A stretch of 64,000 bases of DNA from Marinibacterium anthonyi (GTDB lineage: Bacteria; Pseudomonadota; Alphaproteobacteria; Rhodobacterales; Rhodobacteraceae): contig CP031585.1 of assembly GCA_003217735.2 (NCBI GenBank), forward strand, positions 806,001-870,000, in the 5' to 3' direction. The translations under genes were made by a program, and so were the position numbers. The stretch's first letter is position 1. Each line of letters begins with the position of its first letter. Shown one piece after another: positions 1-8,665 of this stretch. The notes beneath the pieces are model-generated. The model saw only the letters and a list, made by a program, of their open reading frames with translations, searched no databases and had not been told where the DNA came from.

Positions 1-41
1 GGAGGTTCCCGGGCCGGATCGGCCGCATGTTCAAGAGGTAA
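1..41 (+). CDS. 3' end of an upstream gene (partial)
   Basis: An open frame enters from the left edge and stops at TAA (39-41), encoding ...RFPGRIGRMFKR. The next gene starts six bases later and its ribosome-binding site (aagagg) lies within this tail, which suggests a preceding gene in the same transcription unit. Nothing can be said about its function; it may be a chance open frame. Confidence 0.3.
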   Translation, partial: RFPGRIGRMFKR

Positions 42-46
42 AGCCC

Positions 47-1645
47 GTGAGCGAAATCACTTCGCCGTCCGTCTCGATCCGGGAGCCTTCCCTTTCCGAC
101 ACGCTGGCCCGGTTCGCCGCCGCTGCCATCCAGACCCTTGGGCCCGACAAGGTCGACGGCCCGGCCAATGACCTGCTGAGCGACACGCTGCACCGCGAGC
201 CGGCCGACCATGTCATCCTGCGCCCCGGATCGACCGCGGATGTGCAGGCGGCGCTGGAGCTGGCGCGCAGCCATGGCCAATCGGTGCATCCCTACAGCAC
301 CGGGCGGAACTGGGGCTACGGCACGTCCTATCCGGCGGACGACCGGACGCGCGTGCTGCTGGACCTGTCGGGCATGAACCGCATCCTCGCCTTCGACGCG
401 ACGCTGGGCATCGTGACGGTGGAACCCGGCGTGCGGCAGGGCGATCTGGCGGCCTTCCTGGCCGAGCGCGGCGCGCCCTTCATTACGCCGACCACCGGCG
501 CCGGGCCCAGCCCGTCGCTGATCGGCAATGCGCTGGAACGGGGCTATGGGCTGACCCCCATCGGGGATCATTTCGGCGCCATCATGGGGATCGAGGCGGT
601 GCTGGCCGATGGCACGGTCTATCGGTCGCCCTTCATGCCCGAGGCGCCGGACGGGCCGCAGCCGGTCTATAAATACGGCACAGGTCCTTACATCGACGGC
701 GTGTTCAGCCAGGCGGGCAACGCGGTGGTGACCCGCATGACCCTGCGGCTGGCGCCGAAACCGCAACGGATCGAAACCTTCTATTTCATCGTTCGCGACG
801 ACGCGCATCTTGAGGCATGCATCGACGCGATCCGCTACATGCTGCTGGAAAGCGGCATGCCGATCAGCGGCATCAACTTCGTCAACGGCAGCCGGATGCA
901 GGCCCAGGTGGGCGGCAACGGCACCATGAGCGTCGCCAAGTGGTTCGGGACAGGCGTTCTGTTTGGCGACAAGGAGATGGTGAAGGCCAGCCGGGCCTGT
1001 GTCCGCCGGGCGCTGAAGGGGCTGGTGCGGCGGGTGTTCTTTCTGAACGAGGACCGCCTGGCGCTGGCGCGCAAGGCCTATGGCGTGTTGCGCAAGACCG
1101 GGCGCGGCGCGGCGCTTGAACCCTTCCTGGTCAATTCTGAAAACCTTCTGGGCATCCTTGGTGGGCAACCCAGCGAATTCGGCATGCCGCTGGCCTATGC
1201 GAAGAACCCGGGCGGGATGCCGGACAAGGGGCTGGACCCGGCGCGCGATGGCTGTGGGCTGCTGTGGTATGTGCCCATCGTGCCGATGCGGGGCGAAGAT
1301 GCGCGGCGTTACGCCAACATGGTCGGCCGGATCTGCGGTAAGTACGGGTTCGACGACATGATCACCTTCAGCTCGCTGTCGCCGACGGCCTTCGACAGCA
1401 CCGTGCCGCTGATCTTCGATCCGACCGAGGAAGGGTCGGCCAAAGCCATGGCCTGTCTGCGCGACCTGATCGAGGAAGGCCGGCGCGAGGGGTTCCATCC
1501 CTATCGCTATCACGGCCGGACCATGGACCTGGCCACCGCCTGCCAGCCGACCTTCTGGGATACGGCGGCACGGGTGAAATCGGCGCTGGACCCCGATCAC
1601 CTGATCTCGCCCGGGCGCTACACGGCGCCCAACGACGCGGCGTGA
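47..1645 (+). CDS. FAD-binding oxidase/dehydrogenase of the VAO/PCMH family
   Basis: This 532-residue protein resembles vanillyl-alcohol oxidase and the flavoprotein subunit of p-cresol methylhydroxylase, which oxidise para-substituted phenols or alcohols using FAD. The FAD-binding half (about residues 55-260) contains YSTGRNWGYG and, near residue 160, a Gly-rich run ending in GNALERGYGLTP and GDHF, both typical of the family. The C-terminal half matches the substrate-binding cap, ending in a LISPGRY-type tail common in these enzymes. GTG at 47 is preceded by aagagg. No cytochrome subunit gene, the usual partner in PCMH, is next to it, so an oxidase or a different electron acceptor is possible. 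Substrate unknown. Confidence 0.85.
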   Translation: MSEITSPSVSIREPSLSDTLARFAAAAIQTLGPDKVDGPANDLLSDTLHREPADHVILRPGSTADVQAALELARSHGQSVHPYSTGRNWGYGTSYPADDRTRVLLDLSGMNRILAFDATLGIVTVEPGVRQGDLAAFLAERGAPFITPTTGAGPSPSLIGNALERGYGLTPIGDHFGAIMGIEAVLADGTVYRSPFMPEAPDGPQPVYKYGTGPYIDGVFSQAGNAVVTRMTLRLAPKPQRIETFYFIVRDDAHLEACIDAIRYMLLESGMPISGINFVNGSRMQAQVGGNGTMSVAKWFGTGVLFGDKEMVKASRACVRRALKGLVRRVFFLNEDRLALARKAYGVLRKTGRGAALEPFLVNSENLLGILGGQPSEFGMPLAYAKNPGGMPDKGLDPARDGCGLLWYVPIVPMRGEDARRYANMVGRICGKYGFDDMITFSSLSPTAFDSTVPLIFDPTEEGSAKAMACLRDLIEEGRREGFHPYRYHGRTMDLATACQPTFWDTAARVKSALDPDHLISPGRYTAPNDAA

Positions 1646-1744
1646 ACTTGCCGACAGGATTTTCGAAACCATCACAGCTATTACGTCTGTGGTAGTTTCC
1701 TGTTTGTTAGTGAAGTTCTGAAAGACACTTCTGCGGGAACAAAA

Positions 1745-1758
1745 TGACCGGGCGGTCA
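1745..1758. promoter_or_regulatory. TetR-type inverted repeat before the sulfotransferase
   Basis: TGACC-GGGC-GGTCA is an inverted repeat with perfect 5-bp arms, 19 bp before the sulfotransferase start. ACCG/CGGT palindromes of this form are common operators for TetR-family repressors. No tetR gene is in the window, so a regulator elsewhere is inferred. Confidence 0.35.
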
Positions 1759-1777
1759 ATTCGTTTACGGAGAAGCG

Positions 1778-2977
1778 ATGTTTCAGCACAATCCGAAAGA
1801 TCCTGAGTTTCACATGGCCTTCCCGCCGCCGGCAAGTCAGCCGCCAATCCAGAAACTGAAGCGCAAGCCGGATTTCTGGTATTTCTGGAGGGAGTTCGAG
1901 ACATGCCGCCGCATCTACGGATTGCGGCGCTCGGCGATGTCATCCGTTCTGGGCGATGGCGCGCTGCGGCTGGCCGCGACCAGTGCGATGCGCCTGGATA
2001 ACATTGTTTTCAAAAGGAAACTGGCGGATTCGCCTGTCAGGAAACCATTGTTCATCATTGGGCATCCGCGCAGCGGCACGACGTTCTTCCACAACCTGCT
2101 TGTCGGGACGGACGAAATGGTCGGCTTCAAGACCTGGCAGCTGTTCTGGCCCGCGCTCGTGGGCCGCCGTCTGATCCGCCGGGTGGTCCGGGCGCGCAAG
2201 CGGTTCGGCACGACCGAGATCCTGCCGGGTGCAACCGGCCACCAGATGGACCTGGACACGTTCGAAGAGGAGGAATTCCTCTTCTGGTTGCGTTACGCGA
2301 CGCCGCTGAACACGACCAGCCTGCTGGGAATGGACGATGTCGAATATCCCGAGATCGAAAACCCGGATCAGCTGCACGAGGCCGATCACCGGAACCTTCT
2401 GGATTACCTCGACGGCTGTTTTCGCCGCCAGATCTGTGACAGCGGCAAAAGCCAGGTGGTCGCGCAGATGCATTTTTCGACCATGCGGCTGAGGTCGCTG
2501 CTGTCCTATTACCCCGATGCACGCTTCATCTACCTGGTGCGGGATCCGCTGCGGACGGTGCCGTCCTACATGACGCTGATGCTGAACGCGCTGGACAACC
2601 GGCGCGGGCTGGATGTGGTCAGTACGGAGGACATCGATCGGCTGAAGGCGCGACGCTACAAGCGGACGCTGGGGCTTTATCGCTATTTCCACGATCTCGA
2701 TGTCGCCGGAGTCCTGCCGTGGGACCGGGTGATGGTGCTGCGCTACGACGATCTGGTCGGTGATGTGCGGGCGACCATGGATCGGGTCCGTGAATTTTCC
2801 GGTATCGAATTCAGCCCCGAGCTGGAAGCGCATATCGACGATGCCGCAAGCAGCCAAAGCAGCTACAGGCGCAGCCACAAGGTCATGGACCTGGAACAGC
2901 TCGGCATCTCGAAATCGCGGATACTGCGCGATTTCTCCTTTGTTTATGACCGATACGGCATAAAACCCGCAGCCTGA
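1778..2977 (+). CDS. Sulfotransferase family protein
   Basis: A 399-residue protein with both PAPS-binding signatures of the sulfotransferase fold. The 5'-phosphosulfate loop is FIIGHPRSGTTFFHNLL at about residues 92-108. A 3'-phosphate-binding strand-helix with ARFIYLVRDPLRTVPSYMT lies near residues 248-266. It should transfer sulfate from PAPS to an unidentified acceptor, as in other bacterial Sulfotransfer_3-type enzymes. The ATG at 1778 has cggag upstream; a second ATG at 1814 is possible. It stands alone between the flavin oxidase and the binding-protein gene and has its own palindromic operator candidate. No PAPS synthesis genes are nearby. Confidence 0.8.
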   Translation: MFQHNPKDPEFHMAFPPPASQPPIQKLKRKPDFWYFWREFETCRRIYGLRRSAMSSVLGDGALRLAATSAMRLDNIVFKRKLADSPVRKPLFIIGHPRSGTTFFHNLLVGTDEMVGFKTWQLFWPALVGRRLIRRVVRARKRFGTTEILPGATGHQMDLDTFEEEEFLFWLRYATPLNTTSLLGMDDVEYPEIENPDQLHEADHRNLLDYLDGCFRRQICDSGKSQVVAQMHFSTMRLRSLLSYYPDARFIYLVRDPLRTVPSYMTLMLNALDNRRGLDVVSTEDIDRLKARRYKRTLGLYRYFHDLDVAGVLPWDRVMVLRYDDLVGDVRATMDRVREFSGIEFSPELEAHIDDAASSQSSYRRSHKVMDLEQLGISKSRILRDFSFVYDRYGIKPAA

Positions 2978-3090
2978 CATCCCATGAGATTGTGCTTTGA
3001 CCGACCGGCGGGCAGCCAGCCCACGGCCGAGCGATCTGCACAATTTTGACGCCACCGAAGGATGAAACAGGCCCGTCGGTCTTATTTTAT

Positions 3091-3102
3091 TTGAAAATAC
3101 AA
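3091..3102. promoter_or_regulatory. MarR-type operator candidate before the binding-protein gene
   Basis: TTGAAAATACAA differs by one base from the palindrome TTGAAAATTCAA found before the AtzG/amidase operon and, in inverted form, before marR. It sits in a strikingly AT-rich patch (about 3081-3110) 108 bp before the start of the solute-binding protein. I infer it is a site for the MarR protein encoded at 14135. Confidence 0.5.
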
Positions 3103-3210
3103 ATTTTGATGATGAGAGTAGAAACCGTTGAATGTCGGCGGCGTCGCCCTGTGGCGCGACCGGCAGACCGAAGCCCTGGCAGCTGCTGCCGACCAACAGG
3201 AGACCACTCA

Positions 3211-4803
3211 ATGCTTTTCAGACGAGAGGCCTTGGCCATCGTTTCGGGCACCCTTGTCGCCTTCGGGGCGACCGTGATGCCCGTCGCCTCGACCGCCCAG
3301 ACCACCTTGCGGGTGGCCATGACCGCCGCCGACATTCCGGATTACACCGGAGCGCCGGACCAGGGCTACGAGGGCTATCGCTTCCTCGGCTACACGCTCT
3401 ATGACACGCTGGCGCTGTGGGATCTGTCCAGTTCGGACAAACCGTCCGACATCTATCCGGGCCTGGCCACCGGGTGGAAGATCGACCCCGAGGACAACAC
3501 CAAGTGGACCTTCACCTTGCGCGAAGGCGTCAAGTTCCACGACGGCTGCGACTGGAACGCCGATGCGTTCATGTGGAACGTCGCCCGGGTCAAGGACGAA
3601 ACCTCGCCCCAGTACAACGCGCGCCACGCGGGTATGCAGCGGTCCGGCGTCGTCAACGTGGAAAGTGTCGAGAAGGTGGACGATTACACCGTCACCATCC
3701 ACACGCCCGGCCCGGCGTCGATGCTGCCCTACGAACTGTCAGTCTTCTTCCAGATCTCGCCCTGCAAGGTGGAATCCGTCGGTTACGATTACGAGAAATA
3801 CCGCGAAGATCCGTCCGGCACCGGCCCCTACAAGTTCGAAAGCGTCGTGCCGCATGAACGCATCACGCTGGCCAAGAACGAAAACTACTGGAACCCCGAC
3901 CGCATTCCCCAGCAGGACTTTGTCGAACTGATCCCGATGCCCGAGGCGTCGACCCGCGCCGCCGCGCTGCTGTCCGGCCAGGTTGATTTCATCGAGGCGC
4001 CGTCGCCCGACACGATCCCGCGCCTGAAAGGGTCGGGGATGCAGATCGTCACCGTGCCGTACCCGCACAACTGGGACTACATGCTGAACGAATCCATGCC
4101 GCCGTTCGACAACAAGCTGGTGCGCCAGGCCGCCAATTACGCGGTGAACCGGGACGAGATCGTCGAGATGCTACAGGGCGTCGCCGCCCCCGCCTATCAG
4201 TCGCTGATCGAAAGCCAGCCGTGGTACGGTGATCCGGTGGTCTACAACTACGATCCCGACAAGGCCAGGTCGCTGCTGGACGAAGCCGGCTGCGACCCCT
4301 GCAAGATCAAGGTGGGCATCTCGACGTCTGGCTCCGGCCAGATGCAGCCTCTGCCGATGAACGAACTGGTCAAGGAGCAGATGGAAGCATCGGGCTTCGA
4401 GGTGGAACTGGTGCCGATGGACTGGAACGCGCTGATCGGTGTCTTTTACGGTGGCGGCGCGGACAGCGAATTCAACGCGATCAACTTCTCGATGGCGCCG
4501 CTGGATCCGGTGCAGGGCATCATGAAGCGCTGGATGACCAAGTACCAGTCGCCGAACTGCTGCAACTGGGGCATGCATTCCAACGCGGAAATCGACGCCC
4601 TGGGCGAAGAGGCGCTGGCCACCTTCGATGTCGAAAAGCAAAACGAACTTTTCACCAGGATGAACGAGATCTCGGTCGAAGAGGCCCAGGAGCTTTACAT
4701 CGTCCACGACCTGAACCCGCGCGCCCTGGCGCCGTATGTAAAGGGCTTTGTCCAGGCCCAGAACTGGTTCCAGGACCTGACTCCGATCACCATCGAGAAG
4801 TGA
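3211..4803 (+). CDS. ABC transporter solute-binding protein, peptide/nickel family (SBP_bac_5)
   Basis: Periplasmic binding protein of the DppA/OppA/NikA type, 530 residues. The start at 3211 is chosen because aggaga lies 5-10 bp upstream and the resulting N-terminus is a signal peptide: MLFRREA, a hydrophobic core, then cleavage near STA-QT at residue 29/30. An in-frame ATG at 3046 would bury this signal. Typical family segments are present, including YDTLALWD, LREGVKFHDG and a SGTGPYKFE motif near residue 205. No transporter genes are adjacent. The matching permease and ATPase genes are probably those at 19377-23389, which share the same operator type. Confidence 0.88.
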   Translation: MLFRREALAIVSGTLVAFGATVMPVASTAQTTLRVAMTAADIPDYTGAPDQGYEGYRFLGYTLYDTLALWDLSSSDKPSDIYPGLATGWKIDPEDNTKWTFTLREGVKFHDGCDWNADAFMWNVARVKDETSPQYNARHAGMQRSGVVNVESVEKVDDYTVTIHTPGPASMLPYELSVFFQISPCKVESVGYDYEKYREDPSGTGPYKFESVVPHERITLAKNENYWNPDRIPQQDFVELIPMPEASTRAAALLSGQVDFIEAPSPDTIPRLKGSGMQIVTVPYPHNWDYMLNESMPPFDNKLVRQAANYAVNRDEIVEMLQGVAAPAYQSLIESQPWYGDPVVYNYDPDKARSLLDEAGCDPCKIKVGISTSGSGQMQPLPMNELVKEQMEASGFEVELVPMDWNALIGVFYGGGADSEFNAINFSMAPLDPVQGIMKRWMTKYQSPNCCNWGMHSNAEIDALGEEALATFDVEKQNELFTRMNEISVEEAQELYIVHDLNPRALAPYVKGFVQAQNWFQDLTPITIEK

Positions 4804-4814
4804 TGTGATCGTTT

Positions 4815-4844
4815 CGGCGCCGGGTCTCATCCCGCCCGGCGCCG
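4815..4844. terminator. Strong GC hairpin after the binding-protein gene
   Basis: Perfect 10-bp arms CGGCGCCGGG (4815-4824) and CCCGGCGCCG (4835-4844) enclose a 10-nt loop just after the stop codon at 4803. No T-tract follows, so this may be a transcript-stabilising 3' hairpin or a weak terminator that lets part of the transcription continue into the formamidase-urease genes 80 bp downstream. Confidence 0.5.
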
Positions 4845-4924
4845 ATCCAGGGATTTCCCGGGGCATGGCCGCGCGTCGCTGCTAGGGTCCGGCCATCCGA
4901 CACAAGACCAACAGGACGACTTCC

Positions 4925-5869
4925 TTGACAGACCATAGACTTGTATCCTCGCCCGACACCTGCCAGTGGGGGCTGTTCGCGGCCTCGGTGCCCCCGGCGC
5001 TGACCGTGAAACCCGGCGACCGGGTGACCATCGAAACCGTGACCGGCACGCGCGAGGTGCTGCCCGATCCGTCCAGGTTCCACATCCCGCCCGAACTGGC
5101 GGCGATCCACGACAATCTCTCTCCCTTCGGCCCGCATATCCTGACCGGCCCTGTCGCCGTCGAGGGCGCGAAACCGGGCATGGTGCTGGCGATCCATATC
5201 GAAGAGGTGAAGCTGCGCCAGGACTGGGGGTTCAACCTGATCATCCCCAAGCGCGGCACGCTGCCCCATGATTTCGACGATCTGATCCACAACAACATTC
5301 CGCTGGACGCGGATACCATGACCGCGACCATGCCCTGGGGGCTGAAACTGCCGCTGAAGCCCTTCTTCGGCGTCATGGGCCTGGCCCCGCCGGCCGGTTG
5401 GGGCAACCTGACCTCGGTCGCGCCCGAGGCGTTCGGCGGCAACCTGGACAACAAGGAACTGGTCGCGGGAACAACGCTGTACCTGCCGGTGCACACCGAA
5501 GGCGGCCTGTTCTCCTGCGGCGACGGCCACGGGGTGCAGGGCGATGGCGAGGTCTGTATCACCGCGATCGAAACGGCGCTGGAAGGCACCTTCGTCTTCG
5601 ACCTGATCGAGGAACCGGATTTCTTCTTCCCCCGCGCCGAGACGCCGGATCACTACATCACCATGGGGATGGATCCGGACCTGGACCAGTGTTCGGTGCA
5701 TGCCCTGCGCGAAATGATCGACTGGCTGGGCTCCAAGGCGGGGCTGACCAAGGCCGAAGCCTACATGCTGTGTTCCCTGGCCGGTGACCTGCACGTGACC
5801 CAGACGGTCAACGTCAACAAGGGCGTCCACATGATGATGCCCAAGGCCAATTTCGCCCCCAAAGGATAA
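4925..5869 (+). CDS. Acetamidase/formamidase family protein (FmdA/AmdA)
   Basis: A 314-residue enzyme of the family that hydrolyses short aliphatic amides to ammonia and the acid. Recognisable parts are the N-terminal LTVKPGDRVTIETVTG segment, FHIPPELAAIHD and the family signature CGDGHGVQGDGEVCITAIET at about residues 198-217. The start used is TTG at 4925, with aggacga upstream; no ATG offers a better N-terminus. The next gene begins six bases after its stop, and the urease genes follow with equally small gaps, so it is probably co-transcribed with them. Function in a urease operon suggests it releases ammonia or a ureido product from an imported amide; this is inference. Confidence 0.85.
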   Translation: MTDHRLVSSPDTCQWGLFAASVPPALTVKPGDRVTIETVTGTREVLPDPSRFHIPPELAAIHDNLSPFGPHILTGPVAVEGAKPGMVLAIHIEEVKLRQDWGFNLIIPKRGTLPHDFDDLIHNNIPLDADTMTATMPWGLKLPLKPFFGVMGLAPPAGWGNLTSVAPEAFGGNLDNKELVAGTTLYLPVHTEGGLFSCGDGHGVQGDGEVCITAIETALEGTFVFDLIEEPDFFFPRAETPDHYITMGMDPDLDQCSVHALREMIDWLGSKAGLTKAEAYMLCSLAGDLHVTQTVNVNKGVHMMMPKANFAPKG

Positions 5870-5875
5870 CACCCG

Positions 5876-7543
5876 ATGACCCGCGTCCGCATTGCCCACA
5901 TGGCCGGCCCCACGGCCACCATCCAGAACACGCCACCCTTGGTGACGTCGGACAAGGCGCGGGCGCGGGCAGGTCTGCCCGGCAAGGGCCCGAAATACGA
6001 CGCCCTGCGCGCCCAGAAGCTGGCCGCGCCGGTGAAGGTCTACGTGGAACAGTTCTCGGCCCATCCGCTGGAACGGGACGCGGCCGATCTGTACGGGCCG
6101 CCCGATGGCTACATGACAGTCACGGGGTTTTCGCCCGACAAGACCGCCGAGACGGACGTGCCGGTCTACGAGATCGAACTGACGCCCGACGACGGGCTGT
6201 ACCCGCTGCCCTACATGGCGATGCAGGCCGATGGCTCCCCCTGGGAGGAGGAATGCGCCAGCCCCGGCAGCGACAAGGCGCGGCAGGGGTTCTTCCCCGA
6301 TGGCTCGCGGTCCTTCGACGAGATCGACCGGCTGCAGGTGGGCGTTGATGGAACCTCCGGGTTGATATCGGCGCTGGCGGATGTGGATTTCTACCGTCCC
6401 GCGCCGCCGGGGGGCTGGCGCAAGGGGCTGGCCGAAGCGGATCGGTCGGACAAGGGCGCGGGGGATATCCCGCCCGAGGCGATGGGCCGCGATTTCTATG
6501 CCTACAAGCCCTATCACCTGGCGATGTCACCGCCCCGGCCGATGCTGGCCAAGATCACCAACGACGTGCAGGCGATCGCCGATGACCCGGCCTATGACGG
6601 GATGATCTGGACGCAAGGCTCCCCCCAGGTCGAGGAAAGCGCCTATTGGTTCAACCTGTTGATCGGCACCGACAAGCCCATCGCCTGCAACGCGGCGCAG
6701 CGGCCGCAGGGCCAGATCTCGGCAGACGGGCCGGCGAATATCTACGATTCCGTGCGCTATATCTCGTCCGGCATCTGGAAGGACGGGGCCGGGGGCAACC
6801 GCTGCGGCACGGTTGTGATCCAGGAACAACAGCTGTTCGCCGCGCGCGAGGTGCAGAAGGTGGATGCCCGGCCCGGCGGCTACGTGGCGACCGGCGGCCA
6901 TGGCGGCGTGATCGGGCAGCTGACACATCACGGGGTGCCCTATGTCACCTACCTGCCGGCCTACAAATACTGCGCCACGTCGGAACTGACGCTGGGCAAG
7001 CTGCCCGACGTGGTGAAGGCGGCGCAGATGGATGCCTCTGGCGCGGTCACGGTCGTGGACTGCCCGGTGAAGGAAGGCGGCAAGCTGCTGGCCTCGGCCA
7101 TCCCGTCCGTCGCGATCATCAAGGATGGCGGGTACGGCGCCGAGGAATTCGGCGATGACGAGGCGATGGAGGCCGAACTGGCCTTTACCATCCGCCACAA
7201 GATGTCGCTGGGCCGTCCCGCCGGGTTCATCGTCGAGGGGCTGGTGCCTTATGGCATGGCGACGTCCGAACTGCGCATGAACATGCTGCGCCGGGCGATC
7301 TATTGCGGCGCGCCGGTGGTGAAGACGGGCCGTGCGGCGATGGAAGGGTTCGCCGATGTCGACGGGCTGACCATCGCCGGGCTGAACCTGACATCGACCA
7401 AGGCGCGGCTGCTGCTGATGGCCTGCCTGCTGAAGCTGGGATCGCTGCCCGTGGCGGCGGATCCCGCCAATCCCACCGATGCCGAAAAGGCCGCGACGGC
7501 GGATGCCGTGGCGGCGTTTCAGGCGCTGTTCGATACCCATTGA
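5876..7543 (+). CDS. Asparaginase-fold protein with altered catalytic motif
   Basis: A 555-residue protein. Its C-terminal two-thirds align by eye with type I/II L-asparaginases. MIWTQGSPQVEESAYWFNLL (243-262) matches the VITHGTDTMEETAYFLDL block, ADGPANIYDSV matches ADGPLNLYNAV, and LFAAREVQK (near 320) matches the IHSAR-xxxK block that supplies the catalytic lysine. The GTDT motif, which carries the second catalytic Thr-Asp pair, reads GSPQ here. The canonical N-terminal TGGTIA is also not recognisable; MAGPTATI (9-16) may be its remnant. About 200 extra residues precede the asparaginase-like blocks. It lies between the formamidase and ureE with tiny gaps. It could be an amidohydrolase with new chemistry or a non-catalytic partner. 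Confidence 0.7.
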   Translation: MTRVRIAHMAGPTATIQNTPPLVTSDKARARAGLPGKGPKYDALRAQKLAAPVKVYVEQFSAHPLERDAADLYGPPDGYMTVTGFSPDKTAETDVPVYEIELTPDDGLYPLPYMAMQADGSPWEEECASPGSDKARQGFFPDGSRSFDEIDRLQVGVDGTSGLISALADVDFYRPAPPGGWRKGLAEADRSDKGAGDIPPEAMGRDFYAYKPYHLAMSPPRPMLAKITNDVQAIADDPAYDGMIWTQGSPQVEESAYWFNLLIGTDKPIACNAAQRPQGQISADGPANIYDSVRYISSGIWKDGAGGNRCGTVVIQEQQLFAAREVQKVDARPGGYVATGGHGGVIGQLTHHGVPYVTYLPAYKYCATSELTLGKLPDVVKAAQMDASGAVTVVDCPVKEGGKLLASAIPSVAIIKDGGYGAEEFGDDEAMEAELAFTIRHKMSLGRPAGFIVEGLVPYGMATSELRMNMLRRAIYCGAPVVKTGRAAMEGFADVDGLTIAGLNLTSTKARLLLMACLLKLGSLPVAADPANPTDAEKAATADAVAAFQALFDTH

Positions 7544-7550
7544 GGCCCTC

Positions 7551-7991
7551 ATGCTCCGTGTTCACGGCATCCTCGGACACAGCGACGACCCCGATTACCA
7601 CGCCGCCCTGCACCGGCTGGAGCATCGGGACGGCATCGAATACCTGTTCGTTCCGGCCCATGAAGCTGGGCGCAAACGGTTCCGCCTGACCACCGACCGG
7701 GGCACCGATTGCGCGGTGTCCATCGACCGGGACCAGGCGCTGTTCGACGGCGCGGTGCTGGCGATGGATGAAACCCGCGCCATTGTCGCCCGCTTCGGCG
7801 CGCAGGAGGTCTGGCGGCTGAAGCCCCGCGACACGGATGCGGCGCTGCAACTGGGCTGGCACGCGGGCAATTTGCACTGGCGGGTGTGTTTCGACGGCGA
7901 GGTGCTTGAGGTGCTGCTGGACGGCGCGCGCGAAACCTATCGCGCGCGCATCGCCGACCTGATCGCGAAAGGGTTGGTGCGCGATGCCTGA
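7551..7991 (+). CDS. ureE: Urease accessory protein UreE
   Basis: Nickel metallochaperone that delivers Ni to the urease active site; 146 residues. The true start is ATG at 7551 after gaggccct; an upstream in-frame ATG (7479) would overlap the previous gene and adds a non-homologous basic stretch. The UreE signature ALQLGWHAGNLHWRVCFDG is near residues 97-115, where the His of HAGNLHW corresponds to the conserved nickel site. It lacks the His-rich C-terminal tail found in some UreE proteins. It overlaps ureF by 8 bp. Confidence 0.85.
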   Translation: MLRVHGILGHSDDPDYHAALHRLEHRDGIEYLFVPAHEAGRKRFRLTTDRGTDCAVSIDRDQALFDGAVLAMDETRAIVARFGAQEVWRLKPRDTDAALQLGWHAGNLHWRVCFDGEVLEVLLDGARETYRARIADLIAKGLVRDA

Positions 7992-8655
7992 CCTGCGCAC
8001 GATCCTGACCCTGCTGCAGCACGGCGACAGCAACTTTCCCGCCGGCGGCTTTGCGTTTTCCTGGGGCGTCGAGGGGATGGAGATCGACGGATACCTGCCC
8101 CGGGGGCGGGCGCCGCTGGAGGCCTTTGTGCTGGACCAGTTGACGAACCGCTGGACTTGCATGGACCGGGTTCTGCTGCGGCGCGCCTGCATGGCTGAGC
8201 TGGACGGGATCGAGGAGGTCGACCACGAGACCGAGGCGCTGACGCTGTCGGCCGAGATGCGCGAGGGATCGCGCCGGGCGGGGCGCGCGCTGATCGGTGT
8301 GCATGCGCGGCTGGGCGGTCCCCTCGCCGCGCTCTACCGTGCGCGTCTCGGGACCGGCGCGCCGGGGCACCTGCCGGTGGCCCAGGCGGTTGCCGCGCGC
8401 GATGTCGGGCTGGACCTGGCCGGCGCCGAGACGCTGTCGGGCTGGACCCTGGTCACCGGGTTGGTCAGCGCCGCCGTTCGCCTTGGCACTGTCGGGCACC
8501 TGGACGGGCAGCGGGTGATGACCGCCGCCGCCGCCCACCTTGACCGTTTGCTGATCGAACCGCCCGATCCTGATGGCCCCTATGCCTTTACCCCCGTCAG
8601 CGACATCGCCGTCGCCCGCGCCCCCCTGCGCGCGCAGCGCATGTTCGCCACCTGA
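7984..8655 (+). CDS. ureF: Urease accessory protein UreF
   Basis: A 223-residue UreF, part of the UreD-UreF-UreG complex that activates apo-urease by lysine carbamylation and nickel loading. The N-terminal block LLQHGDSNFPAGGFAFSWGVEG is typical (the usual text is LLQLaDSaFPtGgFahSgGLE). Helical conserved blocks follow, such as GRALIGVHARLGG and LSGWTLVTGLVSAAVRL. The ATG overlaps the end of ureE (8 bp), indicating translational coupling. Confidence 0.88.
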   Translation: MPDLRTILTLLQHGDSNFPAGGFAFSWGVEGMEIDGYLPRGRAPLEAFVLDQLTNRWTCMDRVLLRRACMAELDGIEEVDHETEALTLSAEMREGSRRAGRALIGVHARLGGPLAALYRARLGTGAPGHLPVAQAVAARDVGLDLAGAETLSGWTLVTGLVSAAVRLGTVGHLDGQRVMTAAAAHLDRLLIEPPDPDGPYAFTPVSDIAVARAPLRAQRMFAT

Positions 8656-8665
8656 GGAGAAAGCC

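Noticed and set aside
3046-3210. Longer N-terminus for the solute-binding protein from ATG 3046
   Set aside because: It would run across the AT-rich operator region and bury an obvious signal peptide that begins at 3211 with its own ribosome-binding site.
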